64,000 bases of DNA from Paraphaeosphaeria minitans (GCA_015832175.1 WJXW01000008.1:558001-622000); one strand, 5' to 3'. Shown: positions 1 through 11,642, counted from the stretch's first letter. Made by a program: numbers and translations. Notes: generated from the sequence alone by a model not told the origin.

Positions 1-548
1 GCCGGGTGACAACGGAACCCACGACGCCCGTTAATCAATCGCAATTAGTAACGCGCGGGGACCATAGGGCTACCTAGCTACCAACCTACCAACCTACCAA
101 CCTACCAACCTACCAACCTACCAACCTACCAACCTACCAACCTACCAACCTACCAACCTACCAACCTACCAACCTACCAACCTACCAACCTACCAACCTA
201 CCAACCTACCGTACAGGCCACCGACCACCGCGCCCGCCTGTCGTTCGTAATATCATCTCGACGCTCCGATCTACCTGCCAGCCTACGACTTCTCACCAAT
301 GTCATTGAGGGTGGACTTGACCTTGGTTCGCTTCAGCCCAATAGAGAATACTTGTACGCTATCCCGTCCTTGGTGAGAGGGTTGTTTTGGTCTCAGCCTG
401 ATCGCAGATTCCTGCTCTTCATGTGACCGGAACGGGCACCGCTAACATGAGACCCGTGGCATTCTTTTGACTTGTACTGACCCTGCACTCGCGCCCTTAG
501 ACTACTTCTACGACCAAAGCTACCCGACTGCGATTCAATTTCTACTCA
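1..548. other. 5' intergenic stretch
   Basis: No gene is supported here. The stretch holds the octamer microsatellite at 78-210. The remainder is unremarkable sequence leading to the patatin-like gene. Confidence 0.5.
78..210. repeat. (CCTACCAA)n microsatellite
   Basis: An almost perfect tandem array of the 8-base unit CCTACCAA, about 16-17 copies. The unit is not the canonical fungal telomere repeat (TTAGGG/CCCTAA), so it is read as an internal microsatellite and not a chromosome end. Confidence 0.95.
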
Positions 549-2548
549 ATGGCCAATGGGAATCGTGGGACGTCGGCTGGGTGAGGCAGTGAGTTGTTCA
601 AGCCGCCAAAGCGACACTGATTTCTGACCTTGAAAAGCAATGCGCATGATCCCGAGATTAAACATATCGCGGCTAGTGCAGAAGTACATGCAGCCTGCGA
701 CTCCTCTTCTTATAAGCAATGGTCTTCGACACCTCTACCTCGTGTGGTGTCCGTTGTTCAGCCATCTTCGCCGAGCGTCACAAGTGATGTATCGAGGCAA
801 AGGGACCCTCTGGACCGATTTCTCCACCCTCAAGAAGGAGATTCTCCCGCATCTCCTCAATTCTCACCTGGGCCAACTCGCGACTTCTTTCCCTCAACAG
901 CCCTGAATGCGTCCTTGCCGCCTCTTGCTCAACCGCATCCTGCTTTCTCTCCAGCGCTCAATTCGCCCTCACCCTCCCGTTCACTGACTATGGAAGCAAC
1001 GACACCATTGGTCAGCGAGCACAGTCACCGTGATCGATCTCTGGCAAACCCTCCACCAGCTCTACACAGTTGTCCGCAAGGCTTACCTCCGGCCTTATCT
1101 ACAATGGGACAGCTACCATTGATCTCTTCCCCCTCACCTTCTTCCGATACTTCTACGCTTGCGTCATTCCCCCCACCCTCATCCGTACCTGCAAGAACCG
1201 CCGTGTCTGTCCCGACACCAGTACAGCAAACAGCGCCGTATGCATCGCAGTTGCACAATGCGCGTTCCAAAGACCATCATTCGCCTGCGGGCGAGTCAGA
1301 CCCAAATATAGATCCGCAGCTCTCAACGGTCGCAGCACCCATCAATCTTGGCCCTCATACGGCACCTCGGACCCCTTCGCGTACTTCATCTCCCTTGGGC
1401 GAATATCATAACACCTGTCAGGAATCGGGTGCGGCTCCTTCTGTGCAAACTCCTCAGCCTCCATCCCTTCTACCGCGAAGGAGTCGGGACTTCAAGATCA
1501 TCCTTTCGTTGGACGGCGACGGAATTCGCGGTTTATCACAAGCATTCCTAGTGGAAGCGTTAGTCGGTGCCATATGCACGAAGCTTGATCAAAACATAGA
1601 TCCCTACCAAATCTTTGATCTAGTCAGCGGTACATCCTTAGGTGGTATGCTAGGATTGATGCTCAGCCGACTGAGAATGCAAGCACATTCAGCCAGGGAA
1701 GCTTACAAACTTATCGCAAAGGAAGTCTGTCAAGATAAGAAGGCTTATTTTGTTTCGCTCAACCCTCACGCAGTGCCGATTCAGTATCACGCGCAAGGCG
1801 TAGAAAACGCCATAAAAAAAGTCGTCGCTAGAGAGCTTGCACACGTAAACGCCCGTCTCTATAATAACCGAGAGGAATCTGCTGATGCGTAAGTAGTATC
1901 ACTGACTTTAAAGGCAGCAAGCTTATTTGACACAGATTCGCTATTACCACTCAAGTAAAAGTCAGTTCTAATAAAGCTGCAGTACTGCGCACATATCCTA
2001 CCAGACAAATAGCTAGGCCCAATGTAAGCGATGATATCCTTGTTTGGCAAGCAATAAAAGCTGCTGTACTAGCTCCACGTTACGCCCCTCCGCAGGATAG
2101 AAAAAAATCGCGCTCTATCATTAAACCAGGCCAAATGGACTACAGTACAGCAAAGGACAACCCCACGCGCGAAGCCAACTACGAATGTCGCAAACTCCTC
2201 AGATATAGTAGCGATAAGATAATCATGATTTCTATAGGCACTGGCTCCGGAGTGAACCCAGAGCGAAAGAACAGCGAGATGATAAAGAGTGTTATTAGGC
2301 GGAACGCTGATGCGGAGCTACAGTGCTTCGAGTTCCAGAGGGACAACGAAGATCTGATAAACGCCGGCTGGATAAAATACTTCAGGTTCAACGTGCCGAA
2401 TCTTAACAACGTGCCCTTAGAGGAGTGGTGTAATAAAGAGCAGATCAGGGACAGAACCACGGCGTATCTCACTTGTCTAGATACTAGCGGAGCTTTCCAC
2501 AAGTGCGTGGATGACGTTACAGCGGTATTAATAGGTACTCCACGATAG
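549..2548 (+). CDS. Patatin-like phospholipase domain protein with altered motifs
   Basis: Model: exons 549-580, 638-1888 and 1936-2548 (631 aa). The reading frame of exon 2 has no ATG before 990, but a short upstream exon starting at 549 joins in phase through a GTGAGG...AAG intron, so that start is preferred; 990 is the alternative. Residues 1 to about 290 are Pro/Ser-rich and look disordered. A patatin domain follows: DGDGIRG at 303-309 (family norm DGGGIRG, the oxyanion hole) and the nucleophile elbow GTSLGG with Ser344. The second intron joins cleanly to a segment containing SIGTGSG, typical of fungal patatin proteins. At the usual DGA/DGG catalytic Asp position the protein reads MDYSTAKDNP, so Asp496 may be kept but the following Gly is lost. 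Patatins are serine acyl hydrolases using a Ser-Asp dyad; activity here is uncertain. No downstream effector repeats are visible. Confidence 0.75.
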
Positions 2549-3632
2549 TTTGATTGAACAATGGCCTGGCATGCAGGTGGGAACATTTTAGGAAGCAGGG
2601 GATACGAAAATGCTTGGCCAGAGGATGCGAGGTATAAATAGGAAGGAGGCTTCCCATGACCTCCCTAGGTAGCGTCACTCAAGGACGTTGAATACCCCAA
2701 CGTGGCACTCTGACGCTTAGTATACGAATGTTTTCTTTTTCTAAAAAAACACTAGATTGCCCAAAACGAAGAGGCTGTAATCGTAACCGCGATACAAACG
2801 TTCAGGCATCGGGCATCTATTATGGATCGCTTCGAATAGACTACTATAGGATGCTTAACTTCCTATACTACCGCAATGCGCCATGCAAGCTTCATCCTCA
2901 AAGCTTAAGATGATAGCGTGAGACTACACTTCTACACAAGCGTCCAGCCAACGTCCCAAGCATCCGCAAAGTTCCTCGTGGTCTCTCGGAGCAATCGGAA
3001 CCTTGCCGAGGCCATTTTGTAAGGGAAATGCGGGTCACCTACGCTACCAACCTTACATCCCCACGACCATCCACAAGTCCGGGGAAACCCCCAGCGTAAG
3101 ACTGTAAAATATGATATCACAATTCGTTCCCACGCGACAGCGATAAAACCAGAATCTGCCGTGCCACAGTCACAGCCCGCGCCCCGGATCTTCGCTATGA
3201 CGCAATACGCGATGCTCTGGCTTGGCTGCTCACCGCACACTTTCACACGCCGCGCCGAGTAGCCGTGCATTGTTCGATGCGCAGCGGAACAAGCTACCCT
3301 GTGCGGACGCCATGAAAACGCCAGGACGCCTTGTGTGGCTTGGCGGGTTGGGATGGGAAAGGATGCGGGGAGATTGGTGCGGTGATGGGCGAGGGACAAA
3401 GGCTGGGGAGAGTTGATGTCAGTGAGGCAGGGGTGGGAAGAGCCTGATGCGGAGGGGGTACAGGCACGAGTGAGGTAACTCTCTGGAAGGTATTTACCTC
3501 GCGCTGTTTGCTCGCAGCGAGGCCGCTGCTCTACACCTCGTCGCTTTTCGACCCAGCGACTTGTGCATACCTTGAACGCACCTTGAGCCTATACTAGATA
3601 CACGTTCCTCCAGCTCGCGCAGCCTGTCCATC
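2549..3632. other. Intergenic, no supported gene
   Basis: Short open frames occur on both strands but none shows a recognisable domain, coding-like composition or matching exon. The last 100 bases are the presumed promoter of the MFS gene. Confidence 0.5.
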
Positions 3633-5367
3633 ATGGAGTCCGTTCCCGAAACCCACCGCGACCCTACTACTAACGAGGGTGCCTCCCTCTCTGAAGAAAA
3701 GACATCCAACACCGACCGCATCGTCATCTCCGGCTCCAGAATCGAGCTCACCGACATCGAGGCCTGGGACAAACTCGGCTACTCGTTCCCGACGTGGCGC
3801 AAATGGCAGATCCTAGGCGTCGTCTTCTGCATCCAGATCTCCATGAATATGAACGCGTCGCTGTACGCCAACGGCGTCGGTAGCATCGCCGAGGAGCACG
3901 GCATCTCCAAGCAGGTGGCACGGATCCCCCAGATGGCGTTCCTCGTCGCGTATGCGTTTGGCTGCGAACTGTGGGCGCCGTGGAGCGAGGAGTATGGCCG
4001 CTGGCCGATTCAACAGATGAGCCTGTTCTTGGTGAACATGTGGCAGATACCGTGCGCGCTGTCGAAGAATTTCGCGACTTATGTCGTTTGTCGGACGCTA
4101 GGTGGGTTGTCGACGGCTGGAGGATCGGTCACCCTGGGTGTGCTTGCGGATATGTGGGAGCCAGATGAACAGGTACGTATTTTTTTGGACCTGTTGGGTT
4201 TACGGCGACAAGCTGACATGTACGTTCTCAGGAATATGCTGTTGCATTCCTCGTTCTATCTTCCGTAGGCGGCTCGGTCGTCGGTGCTATCGTCGGCGGC
4301 TTCGTCGAAGAATACTGCTCCCTCCCATGGATCTTCTGGGTGCAATTGATTGTCGGTGGCGCCACGCAATTCGCCCACGCCGTATGCAACCCCGAGACGC
4401 GGTCCACGATCTTGCTCGACCGCGAGGCAAAGCGGAGAAGGAAGACGGGCGAAGACCCGAATGTGTATGGTCCTAATGAGATCCGCGAGCGCCGAATCAC
4501 CCTTAAGGAGTTTTTCACCATTACTGGCAGGTTAGTATGCTGTATTGAATGGAGTCACGCCCGGCTGATCTGAACCAGGCCTTTTTACATGTTCTTCACA
4601 GAACCAATTGTCCTATGGTTGAGCCTCCTAAGTGGCTTCTCGGATGCCCTTATCTTCACTTTCCTGCAGTCATTCCAGCCTGTCTATGAGCAGTGGGGGT
4701 TTGGCACCATCGGTATCAGTTTGGCTTTCATACCTCTCTTGATAGGCTACTTCCTCTCGTATTTCTCCTATCTCCCATCAATCCACCACTTCCGCGGCCG
4801 GCGCCGCAAAGGCATCCCCCTCGATCCTGAAGTCCGCCTTTGGTGGCTGCTCTTCCTCGCACCGCTCGAGACAGTGGGACTTTTTGGTTTCGCATGGACT
4901 TCCTTGGGTCCTGACCATGGCATTCCGTGGATAGCGCCCATGATCTTTTCCACCTTTATTGCGATCGCGAATGTAAGTGGTCTCTCGTGGATAGTGTAGA
5001 GACGGAGCTAACAGCATGGTAGTACGCCATATACCAATCCTCCATCGACTACCAAACCGCAGCCTACGGCGTCTATGCCGCCTCCGCAACCGGCGGCAAC
5101 GACCTTGCGCGTGATTTCCTCGCTGGCATCGCGGCCCTTTATTCAGCACCAATGTACGAAAACATCCCCGGACGCCCGCTCGAGTATGCCTCTACTATTC
5201 TTGCATGTCTGGCGTTCCTGGTGACGATTCCGATCTACATTGTGTATTGGAAGGGACCAGAGATCCGGGCGAAGAGCAAGTTCGCGCAGAGCTTGGACAA
5301 GAGTAGAGAAGTAGGGAGGGAGAAGAGGAAGGAGACAGGTGAGACGGAGCGGATAGAGCATGTTTAA
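3633..5367 (+). CDS. MFS transporter, DHA1-type (drug/polyamine proton antiporter family)
   Basis: Model: exons 3633-4172, 4232-4530, 4579-4972 and 5023-5367; all GT-AG introns and phases agree, giving 525 aa. A hydrophilic N-terminus of about 60 residues is followed by GYSFPTWRKWQIL and a run of hydrophobic segments consistent with 12 helices. The central loop has the NPETRSTILLDREAKRRR stretch, which is characteristic of fungal DHA1 transporters related to Tpo/Flr/caffeine-resistance permeases. The C-terminus is short and charged. The family moves drugs, polyamines or metabolites across the plasma membrane in exchange for protons; the substrate cannot be read from sequence. No biosynthetic genes lie beside it, so a role in metabolite export from a cluster is not indicated. 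Confidence 0.92.
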
Positions 5368-5866
5368 AGGTCCATATGAACATTACCCTCGTTCTGGTTG
5401 CTGAGCGATCGAAGATGCAGAGTAATTATATGGATAAGATCGGAGCGTGTACGATATGCCGCGATAAATAATTGAATGATCACAAACATTATATTAAGAA
5501 CGTAAACAGTTTCCCGTTTTACGTGTGACCAGAACTGGCCAATCAACATTATGGCATCGATTGAATGTGTAATATAACCACGAACGGATAGGAAATTGGT
5601 ATAGCCTGGAAGTAACGTCAGAAGAGAGAAATCGACATAGGAAATGTGGATCAGTAAAAGGACAAAACGAAAAGGCCGCGAGGTGAGAGTACCTCCCCTT
5701 GCAGTCCCGCAAATTCACGCCCAGAAGACCCGCTCCCAGACCGGCCACAGACCTAGATCCCAAAGCAAAGAAAATGCGTTCTTGAAACAACGTGACCGCA
5801 AGAAGATCCGTGGTAACGTGAAGATCATCCGCGACATTGATTGACGGTTGAACCCTCTCCACCTAC
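5368..5866. other. Intergenic between convergent genes
   Basis: The 3' flanks of the MFS gene and the minus-strand DUF2015 gene meet here. I see no convincing gene or repeat. Confidence 0.5.
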
Positions 5867-6283
5867 TTAAGAAAAGCTTACGAACTTTGGGTCGCGCGGC
5901 AATCCGTCCGGCCCGATGTTATTCTTCTTGAAGCGGTCTTGCATATACAATCGCCGGGCTTCATCAAAATCGACTCCTCTCCTCTTCATAATCCTCTGTA
6001 CCTCACGCTTCCCCGCATCGTCCAATCCTTCTCGCGAATCGCCGGCTTCTAGATTTGTGTTCAGATCGAAAGCCGAGGATGAAAGTCCGGCTTCTATGTC
6101 ATCGCGGAAGGAGGTGGGGAGGCGCGCGTAGAGGGGTTCGGGGATAGGTAAGCGGTGCAGCCAGTGGTGTCTGGTCAAGTACGCGACTAAAGACAGTCAG
6201 AGATGCTTCGTCTAGGCTACAGAAGACATACTGGTTGCTGTGACAAGCACGAAAAAGGTGAGAGAGTAGAGGACGTAGCCCAT
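5867..6283 (-). CDS. DUF2015 family small membrane protein
   Basis: Model on the minus strand: exon 1 6283-6232, intron 6231-6187 (45 bp, GTATGT...TTTAG), exon 2 6186-5867, giving 123 aa. Exon 1 encodes MGYVLYSLTFFVLVTAT, a single N-terminal transmembrane or signal-anchor helix. The soluble part carries the conserved EAGLSSSAFDLNTN, GLDDAGKREVQRIMKRR and GPDGLPRDPKFVSFS stretches that I recognise as the fungal DUF2015 family, whose usual length is about 120 residues. The function is unknown. The longest uninterrupted frame alone starts without an ATG, so the first exon is needed. It is head-to-head with ribosomal protein L28e across a 425-bp gap. Confidence 0.85.
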
Positions 6284-6708
6284 GATTAAGGTCGGCGCGT
6301 GAGGGTTGGAAGTGACAGCTCGGTTGATTCGGAAGCCCGGATTTGGGGTCGAGCGTGATTGCGACAGAGGAGAAGACAGAACACAAGGAGAGGAAGGACT
6401 GTAGTGAGGGTGTGGAGCTGCTACAGCAACAGCATGTGTATTATTCTTTCACCCTTCGAAGAGAGGCGGGGAACTCGCAGGGATGCACGGAGAGATGGAC
6501 ACGGACAAGCAGCAGCGCATCAAGCCGCAACTGTGGCTGAGGCGGTCGTCAGCGTCAGCGTCAGCGAGGGACCGTGCGCGCGGATAGAACATTCTTCCGA
6601 CGCCGATCGCACCTTCCCGGAAGCGGGGGCATAGACGAGCTTGGAATTTCGACCACACCAAATCGACATCGACGCCGACCAAGACAATCGACACACACAA
6701 CCGCAGCA
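6284..6708. promoter_or_regulatory. Shared divergent promoter region (DUF2015 / RPL28)
   Basis: The gap between the two divergent start codons must hold both promoters. No specific binding motif could be assigned with confidence; the sequence includes a GTCAGC-rich run near 6545-6565. Confidence 0.45.
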
Positions 6709-7299
6709 ATGGCCTCTCTTTCTTCCGACCTGATCTGGGAAGTCGTCAAGCAGCAGGGTAGCTCTACCCTTGTCAAGAGGGCGCAGACTGGCGGTGTCTC
6801 GTTCTCGCGCGACCCCCTCAACTTGAAGAATTCCTTCCAGCGCAAGGTGCGATTCTGTGTACTCAGAGATATGACTATTGGCTAATTTTTCGCAGTATGA
6901 GGGTCTCGTAGACGACAGGGTACGCTTCACATTTTCGCCGCGATAGCACCCAAAATTGAATGGGCGCCGTACACTTGAAACCGAGACTAACACATACTCC
7001 AGGCCATTGGTGTCCAGCCCGGTGAGGAGGGTGGCATTGTCCTCCTGACCAAGAAGGCCGGCAAGAGCCACCAGCCCGCCTCGCACATCCAGCAGTCTGC
7101 CATCGGCTCCAGCCGAGGCACCCGCAAGACCTACTCCACCATCGTCAAGTCGACCGCCAACCGCAACTACCGCACCGATCTCCGCAAGGACGCCGTCGCC
7201 CGCGCCTCCGCTATCCGCAAGTCACAGAAGCCCGCCAAGGAGAGTAAGCCCGCTAAGGTCAGGGGTGCTAAGGCCCGCGCTGCCACTGCTTCGGCATAG
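6709..7299 (+). CDS. 60S ribosomal protein L28 (eL28)
   Basis: Model: exons 6709-6846, 6896-6919 (a 24-base micro-exon coding YEGLVDDR) and 7003-7299, total 152 aa. The protein begins MASLSSDLIWEVVKQQGSS and continues with TGGVSFSRDPLNLKNS, then KSHQPASH and a basic C-terminus rich in Lys, Ala and Arg. These match the eukaryotic L28e family in order and length. It is a structural component of the cytoplasmic large ribosomal subunit. Budding yeast lacks this protein, whereas filamentous fungi keep it. The ATG context is good (CAGCAATGG). The short middle exon is unusual but required for the conserved frame. Confidence 0.95.
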
Positions 7300-7551
7300 A
7301 CGAGTCGATGAGATGGGAGAATGAAATGAAGGCAACGGAGTTCACTGCATAGGTTCATTCGGGTCATGGAGCTGGTGAATGATTGCATGGGACGGCTAGG
7401 TCTATTACGATAGAAGATCAAGCTGACACAGGAATGAAAAACAATTCCGCCCAATTCATGTTTCGCTTTCCCACCACCTTCAACTTTCGATCCCACGCGA
7501 CCCACTTGACCGTGGACCCGCGACACTCCAAACGCACAGATCATATGACTC

Positions 7552-7989
7552 TCATCGTTCCTCTCCACGCTTCTGCATCACGATGCCCACTTTCGAATTC
7601 GGATTGTCGAGACACTGTTTAAACGCCCGAATTACAGATTCGATGTCTCCGAATTTCCCTTGTGACGCCATAGTCGATTCGCTCGAACAGTCTCCGTCAG
7701 AAGCCCTTACAAACTGTACGCTGTCGCTATCGCGTGGCCTGTATGACTTCGGGACCAGCTTCTCTGATCCCAACAGTATCCGAGGAGTGCCGCAATCCCA
7801 AGGATATATCTTGACTCCATGTTTGTCGCCGACCTTCCGTTTTGGCTGTGGATCTCTCGCGTCCTTCGGCCTGTATTCGTCAGGTACGAGTTTTATGCTT
7901 TCGCACTTGGGATCGTTGATCAACAGCTCGGTTCGCATCGTGTCTTCCGGTAGCTCCAGTCCCGCTGATATTGCTATGTCGCGTGTCAT
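7552..7989 (-). CDS. Hypothetical protein with an internal repeat
   Basis: A 145-codon frame on the minus strand; I do not recognise a family. In its favour it contains two related segments, IKLVPDEYRPKDARD and EKLVPKSYRPRDSDS, about 40 residues apart, which is unlikely in a chance frame, and its composition is charged and protein-like. The frame stays open upstream of the ATG for about 20 codons (reading KFYVICGRLIRRS) up to a stop, so the real start may be a missed upstream exon. A plus-strand frame of similar length (7583-8023) overlaps it but is Ser-rich and looks like a shadow. No signal peptide or membrane helix is visible. Confidence 0.4.
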   Translation of the reverse strand: MTRDIAISAGLELPEDTMRTELLINDPKCESIKLVPDEYRPKDARDPQPKRKVGDKHGVKIYPWDCGTPRILLGSEKLVPKSYRPRDSDSVQFVRASDGDCSSESTMASQGKFGDIESVIRAFKQCLDNPNSKVGIVMQKRGEER

Positions 7990-9083
7990 GGACCGCCTGA
8001 TTAACCTTCCACAGATTACGTAAAACTTCGAAGCGTCGTGAATTCAGGTGTCATGATGCCTTGTCGTGTAGGTAGTTGAGGGTGATGTGGGAAGTCGCCT
8101 TGGTCGCGCTCTTGTGGCAGCATGCGGTGTCATCGTTGAAGGAGGACAAAGGGCTTTAAAATAGGAAGCCACTAACATCAACCACCAAGACTTGTTAGCA
8201 TCCGTGTCAAATCGTGCCTTCGTCGACATATCGCACCCTTCTAACCATTATTGTTATGCCTGCCATTCTTTCACTTGCCTAGTCGATGCTTCCGTTCAGC
8301 TGAGATCCTACAAGAGCAATGGAAACTGGTACCCAGCTACCGTCCTTGAGTCGTGGCTCTTCAAGGTCTCACCATTTTGCAAATGTTGACACCTTTGTTC
8401 GCGACTCACATGGTACCTACGGAAGGCATATTGCTCAGCTGATGAAAGACATGGGTGCTTGTATTTGAGGATGACGATGGAATGGTTACATGATGGCCTG
8501 ACAGATAGTGACGACGATGACACGCGGCATTCAATATGTACAAGGACCGAACGAGGTTTCGCTTGCAGGACAAACAACCTGAATACTGCTCATTAAGTCC
8601 AGGCACTTGAGGATCAGCGCGTACATACGATATCGACCACTGCAATTGCGCAATTCTCCGACCCAAGCCACTAAACGCGGGGCAGCAAGCTCCTCACTCT
8701 TGCGAGATGTGACGCGTATGTTGATCGCGCACTTCAACTGGAAGGCAGAGCACTGAGAGCCTTGGCAACGACTATCACGACATTGCGGTGCACTCTGCTT
8801 TTTTTGACACTCGAGCGAACGAGAGCCTGCAAACGAACCTTGCTTCTCCACTGCAACCAAGCATCCTATCTCCAAGGCTTGCTGCGACACACACTTCGGC
8901 TTCGCTTTCTCATCGTGTTGGCCTTGCCAGGAATTTTTGAGTCCTATTCAAGCAGGCATACGGTAGTCATTCAGTGCATGCCATATAGCACGTGACGCTC
9001 GTCACCTTAAAAGCAGGATGTATCCCTCGACACACAACTTCCAGCAGCATCCTTTATCATACTCGCCGGACAATCAAGCAAGG
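7990..9083. other. Intergenic, no supported gene
   Basis: Several frames of 60-120 codons exist on both strands without domain or exon support. An in-frame upstream ATG at 9018 precedes the oxidoreductase gene. Confidence 0.5.
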
Positions 9084-10277
9084 ATGAGCTCCTTCGAAGC
9101 ACCCCAGAATGTCATTGTCATTGGTGGCGGCATAGTCGGCTCATCCATCGCCTGGCACCTCTCCCAATCACCAACCACAAACACCACCATAATCGCAAAC
9201 AAGATCGGAGGTGTCGCAACGCCCAATTCATTTGCCTGGGTCAATGCTGGCTCTACCGACAAGCAGTTCTACTACAACTTCCGACACCGGTCCATGGCCC
9301 ACTGGCACGAAATCGAGGAAGCCGTTCCGGAGCTGTCAAAGTATATCCACTGGGGAGGATCGCTGAACTGGAATATCGCCAACGAAATTGAGAGAGTGGA
9401 GTATGGTGAGAGACTGACCAACTGGGGTTACGATGTTGTTATCGTCAACAAGACAGATATTCTGACGTACGAGCCTGAGTTTGAAGAGAGTTTCCTGCAG
9501 GTGGATTGGGCATTGAGGTATACGGAAGAGGGACAGATGGAAGCGCACATCGTTGCTGAGAAGCTTATCGAACAAGCGCAGACGAACGGCGCAGGATTGC
9601 TCGAAACGAACATTACTTCGTTCTTGAAAAAGGATGGAAAGATTGCTGGTGTTGTGATCGATGGCGGAGAAGAAGTGTATGCCGACCATGTCGTCTTAGC
9701 TGGTGGATTGGGGAGCGTGCCTTTGCTGGCTGCCGAGGGCGTGGACTTGCGTGAGTGAATACGACGGATTGTCCGAGCCATCTACTAACGACGCAAAGCA
9801 CTGACGCCTGAGGCGGGTCTTCTCATCAACACGGTCCCCACTGAAAGAAAACTACTCAATGGTGTCGTCTACTCACACGACCTACATCTCCGTCAAACTG
9901 TAGACGGACGCATACGTACGGGATCCGATTTTGGAGGCTCCGACCCAACCGACAATCCGCAAGCGGTAGCCGATGATCTGTTTGTCAAACTACAGGCAGC
10001 CTTCAAAGTAGGTGATGAGATCGAGTATGACTGCTATACCATTGGGTACCGACCTACACCAGCAGACGGTCTCCCCATTCTAGGCGAAACAGGCGTCGAT
10101 GGCTTGACGGTGGCCACCATGCACAGCGGTGTATCGAATGGTGCCCTTGTCGGCAAGTTGATCAGCGAGCTTGTCTTGACAGGCGAGAAGGACCCCGCAC
10201 TTGCTGACTTTGCGCTGTCGCGCTTCAGTAATGGAAAGCCAATCGCTTCCAAGAGGAGGAGTAGAGTAGACCACTGA
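9084..10277 (+). CDS. FAD-dependent oxidoreductase (DAO family)
   Basis: Model: exons 9084-9750 and 9799-10277 with a 48-bp intron (GTGAGT, branch CTAACG, AAG), 381 aa. An in-frame ATG at 9018 would add 22 residues without helix or targeting character, so the second Met is preferred. The N-terminus has the Rossmann dinucleotide fingerprint VIVIGGGIVGSSIAWHLS. The C-terminal exon carries GYRPTPADGLPILGE and MHSGVSNGALVGKLISEL, which correspond to the FAD-binding end of glycine/D-amino-acid oxidase-like enzymes. Such proteins oxidise amines or amino acids using FAD. The substrate is not predictable, and no peroxisomal SKL-type C-terminus is present (the end is RRSRVDH). Confidence 0.92.
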
Positions 10278-10985
10278 GACCTCATTGTGTTGCAAGATGA
10301 GGCGTCATTGGTCGGTAGACAATCAAGACGGTGCAGTCCTTCTAAGTAAATGACAATAGATAGCTGTGGACAAGCCATGGTTCAATTTCAACTTGAAGCA
10401 GAGTCTCAAGTTCAATTTGAATTGTAAGTCACATGAAGTTCTTTAGTTGCAGGGCTTCCCGTGTTTTCACAAGCCGTGAAACACACAGGAACTTTATAGA
10501 ATCTCAAAATGTGAACAGTTCAGACTGCCAAACACACACCATCTATATAAAGTCTATACACACGGTCTAATGGGCAAAGTTTTACCATCTACTGTCACAA
10601 CGACACGCCCACCTTTTCGAAGGTTAGTCAATCTGGATTTACTTTGAATACTTTGAAATCTATGACCGGGCAAGGGCCGGCTTGGGATAAGTTGATTTTC
10701 TGTCAACCATCACTTTCTTTCACCCACAAGCCTTTACTCTGGCCATAAATGAAGCTAACTAACTTTGATGTTGCTCGCTGCACACCTTCCATCTGTTGAT
10801 ACTAAGCGAAACGTGCCTCCACGTGGTGGCTTTATTAGAGTCCCCTTTCACTTTACTGCCCCTCTAACACACTCTTCCACCCCGACCGGCATAACTTCTT
10901 GGACGACCCCTGTAGCTTCCGCCTTCCGCTAATTTCGTTTCTGAAACGCTTGTGTCACCAAAATTACAAATTCTCGCCTGGTAAA
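10278..10985. other. Intergenic / 5' region of the next gene
   Basis: The gene-free stretch includes two close copies of TCAAGTTCAATTTGAA-like sequence near 10380-10425 and a pyrimidine-rich leader before 10986. No gene is supported. Confidence 0.45.
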
Positions 10986-11642
10986 ATGCAGTTCACCTAT
11001 ATGGCTGCCAGCTCCGACAGCCAGCAAAGTCCACAACTCTTCCTACAGACTTCAAAGTACATGCTAACCCCAATAGTCCTTGAAAACGTTTACAATGCGT
11101 CTGGCGAGTCCTCATGTGCCGTCCATTGTCTCCTTGTTTTCTGCTTCTTCTTGTCCCTCATCAACTTCTTCCTCGTGTGGCGCATGGCCCAGAAGGCGCG
11201 CGCGCAGATCCACAAGGTCGGCAAGGTCTCCAAGGCTCCCAATACTAAATTCACTCGCCACCAGCATATATTCGCTACGGCGATTGATAATCTGCGCCCA
11301 GGCTTTGTCTCTGCTTTCGACGATGTAAAACGCTACTCCGACTTCGACAACGATCTCGAGAAGGGTAACTTCGTCAACCCTTCCAATCTCAACAAGGGCC
11401 AATCGGTCAACGGCGTCGATCTTCCGAGACACCTCTCTCAACGACCCCCCGAAAACATATCTATCAACTGTGTCAAAGAGCCTGTTTTCGATGGCAATGT
11501 CGATTGGTGGGCCGAAGCGCCTCTCTTCGAAGACTTGCTTGCCCCAATCCACGATGTCGAACAGAAGAAGCAAGCTGAAGTCTTCGATTGGTCTTACATG
11601 ACAGGCTGCTGGAGTGTTGTGAGGCATGTAATGTATATCTGA
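10986..11642 (+). CDS. Hypothetical single-pass membrane protein
   Basis: A single-exon frame of 218 codons from the first ATG (MQFTYMAAS); no family is recognised. About residues 44-65 form a strong hydrophobic segment (HCLLVFCFFLSLINFFLVW) followed by basic residues (RMAQKARAQIHK), which suggests one transmembrane helix with a cytosolic C-terminal part. The soluble part is acidic and ends CWSVVRHVMYI. The frame is open for 29 codons upstream but without an ATG. A reverse-strand frame covers the same bases and is treated as a shadow. Confidence 0.55.
   Translation: MQFTYMAASSDSQQSPQLFLQTSKYMLTPIVLENVYNASGESSCAVHCLLVFCFFLSLINFFLVWRMAQKARAQIHKVGKVSKAPNTKFTRHQHIFATAIDNLRPGFVSAFDDVKRYSDFDNDLEKGNFVNPSNLNKGQSVNGVDLPRHLSQRPPENISINCVKEPVFDGNVDWWAEAPLFEDLLAPIHDVEQKKQAEVFDWSYMTGCWSVVRHVMYI

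Noticed and set aside
78..210. Telomere or subtelomere repeat at the window start
   Set aside because: The unit CCTACCAA is not a known fungal telomere repeat and ordinary single-copy sequence flanks it on both sides.
7583..8023. 146-codon plus-strand frame
   Set aside because: It overlaps the minus-strand repeat-bearing frame, is Ser-rich and has no internal structure; the minus frame is the better candidate.
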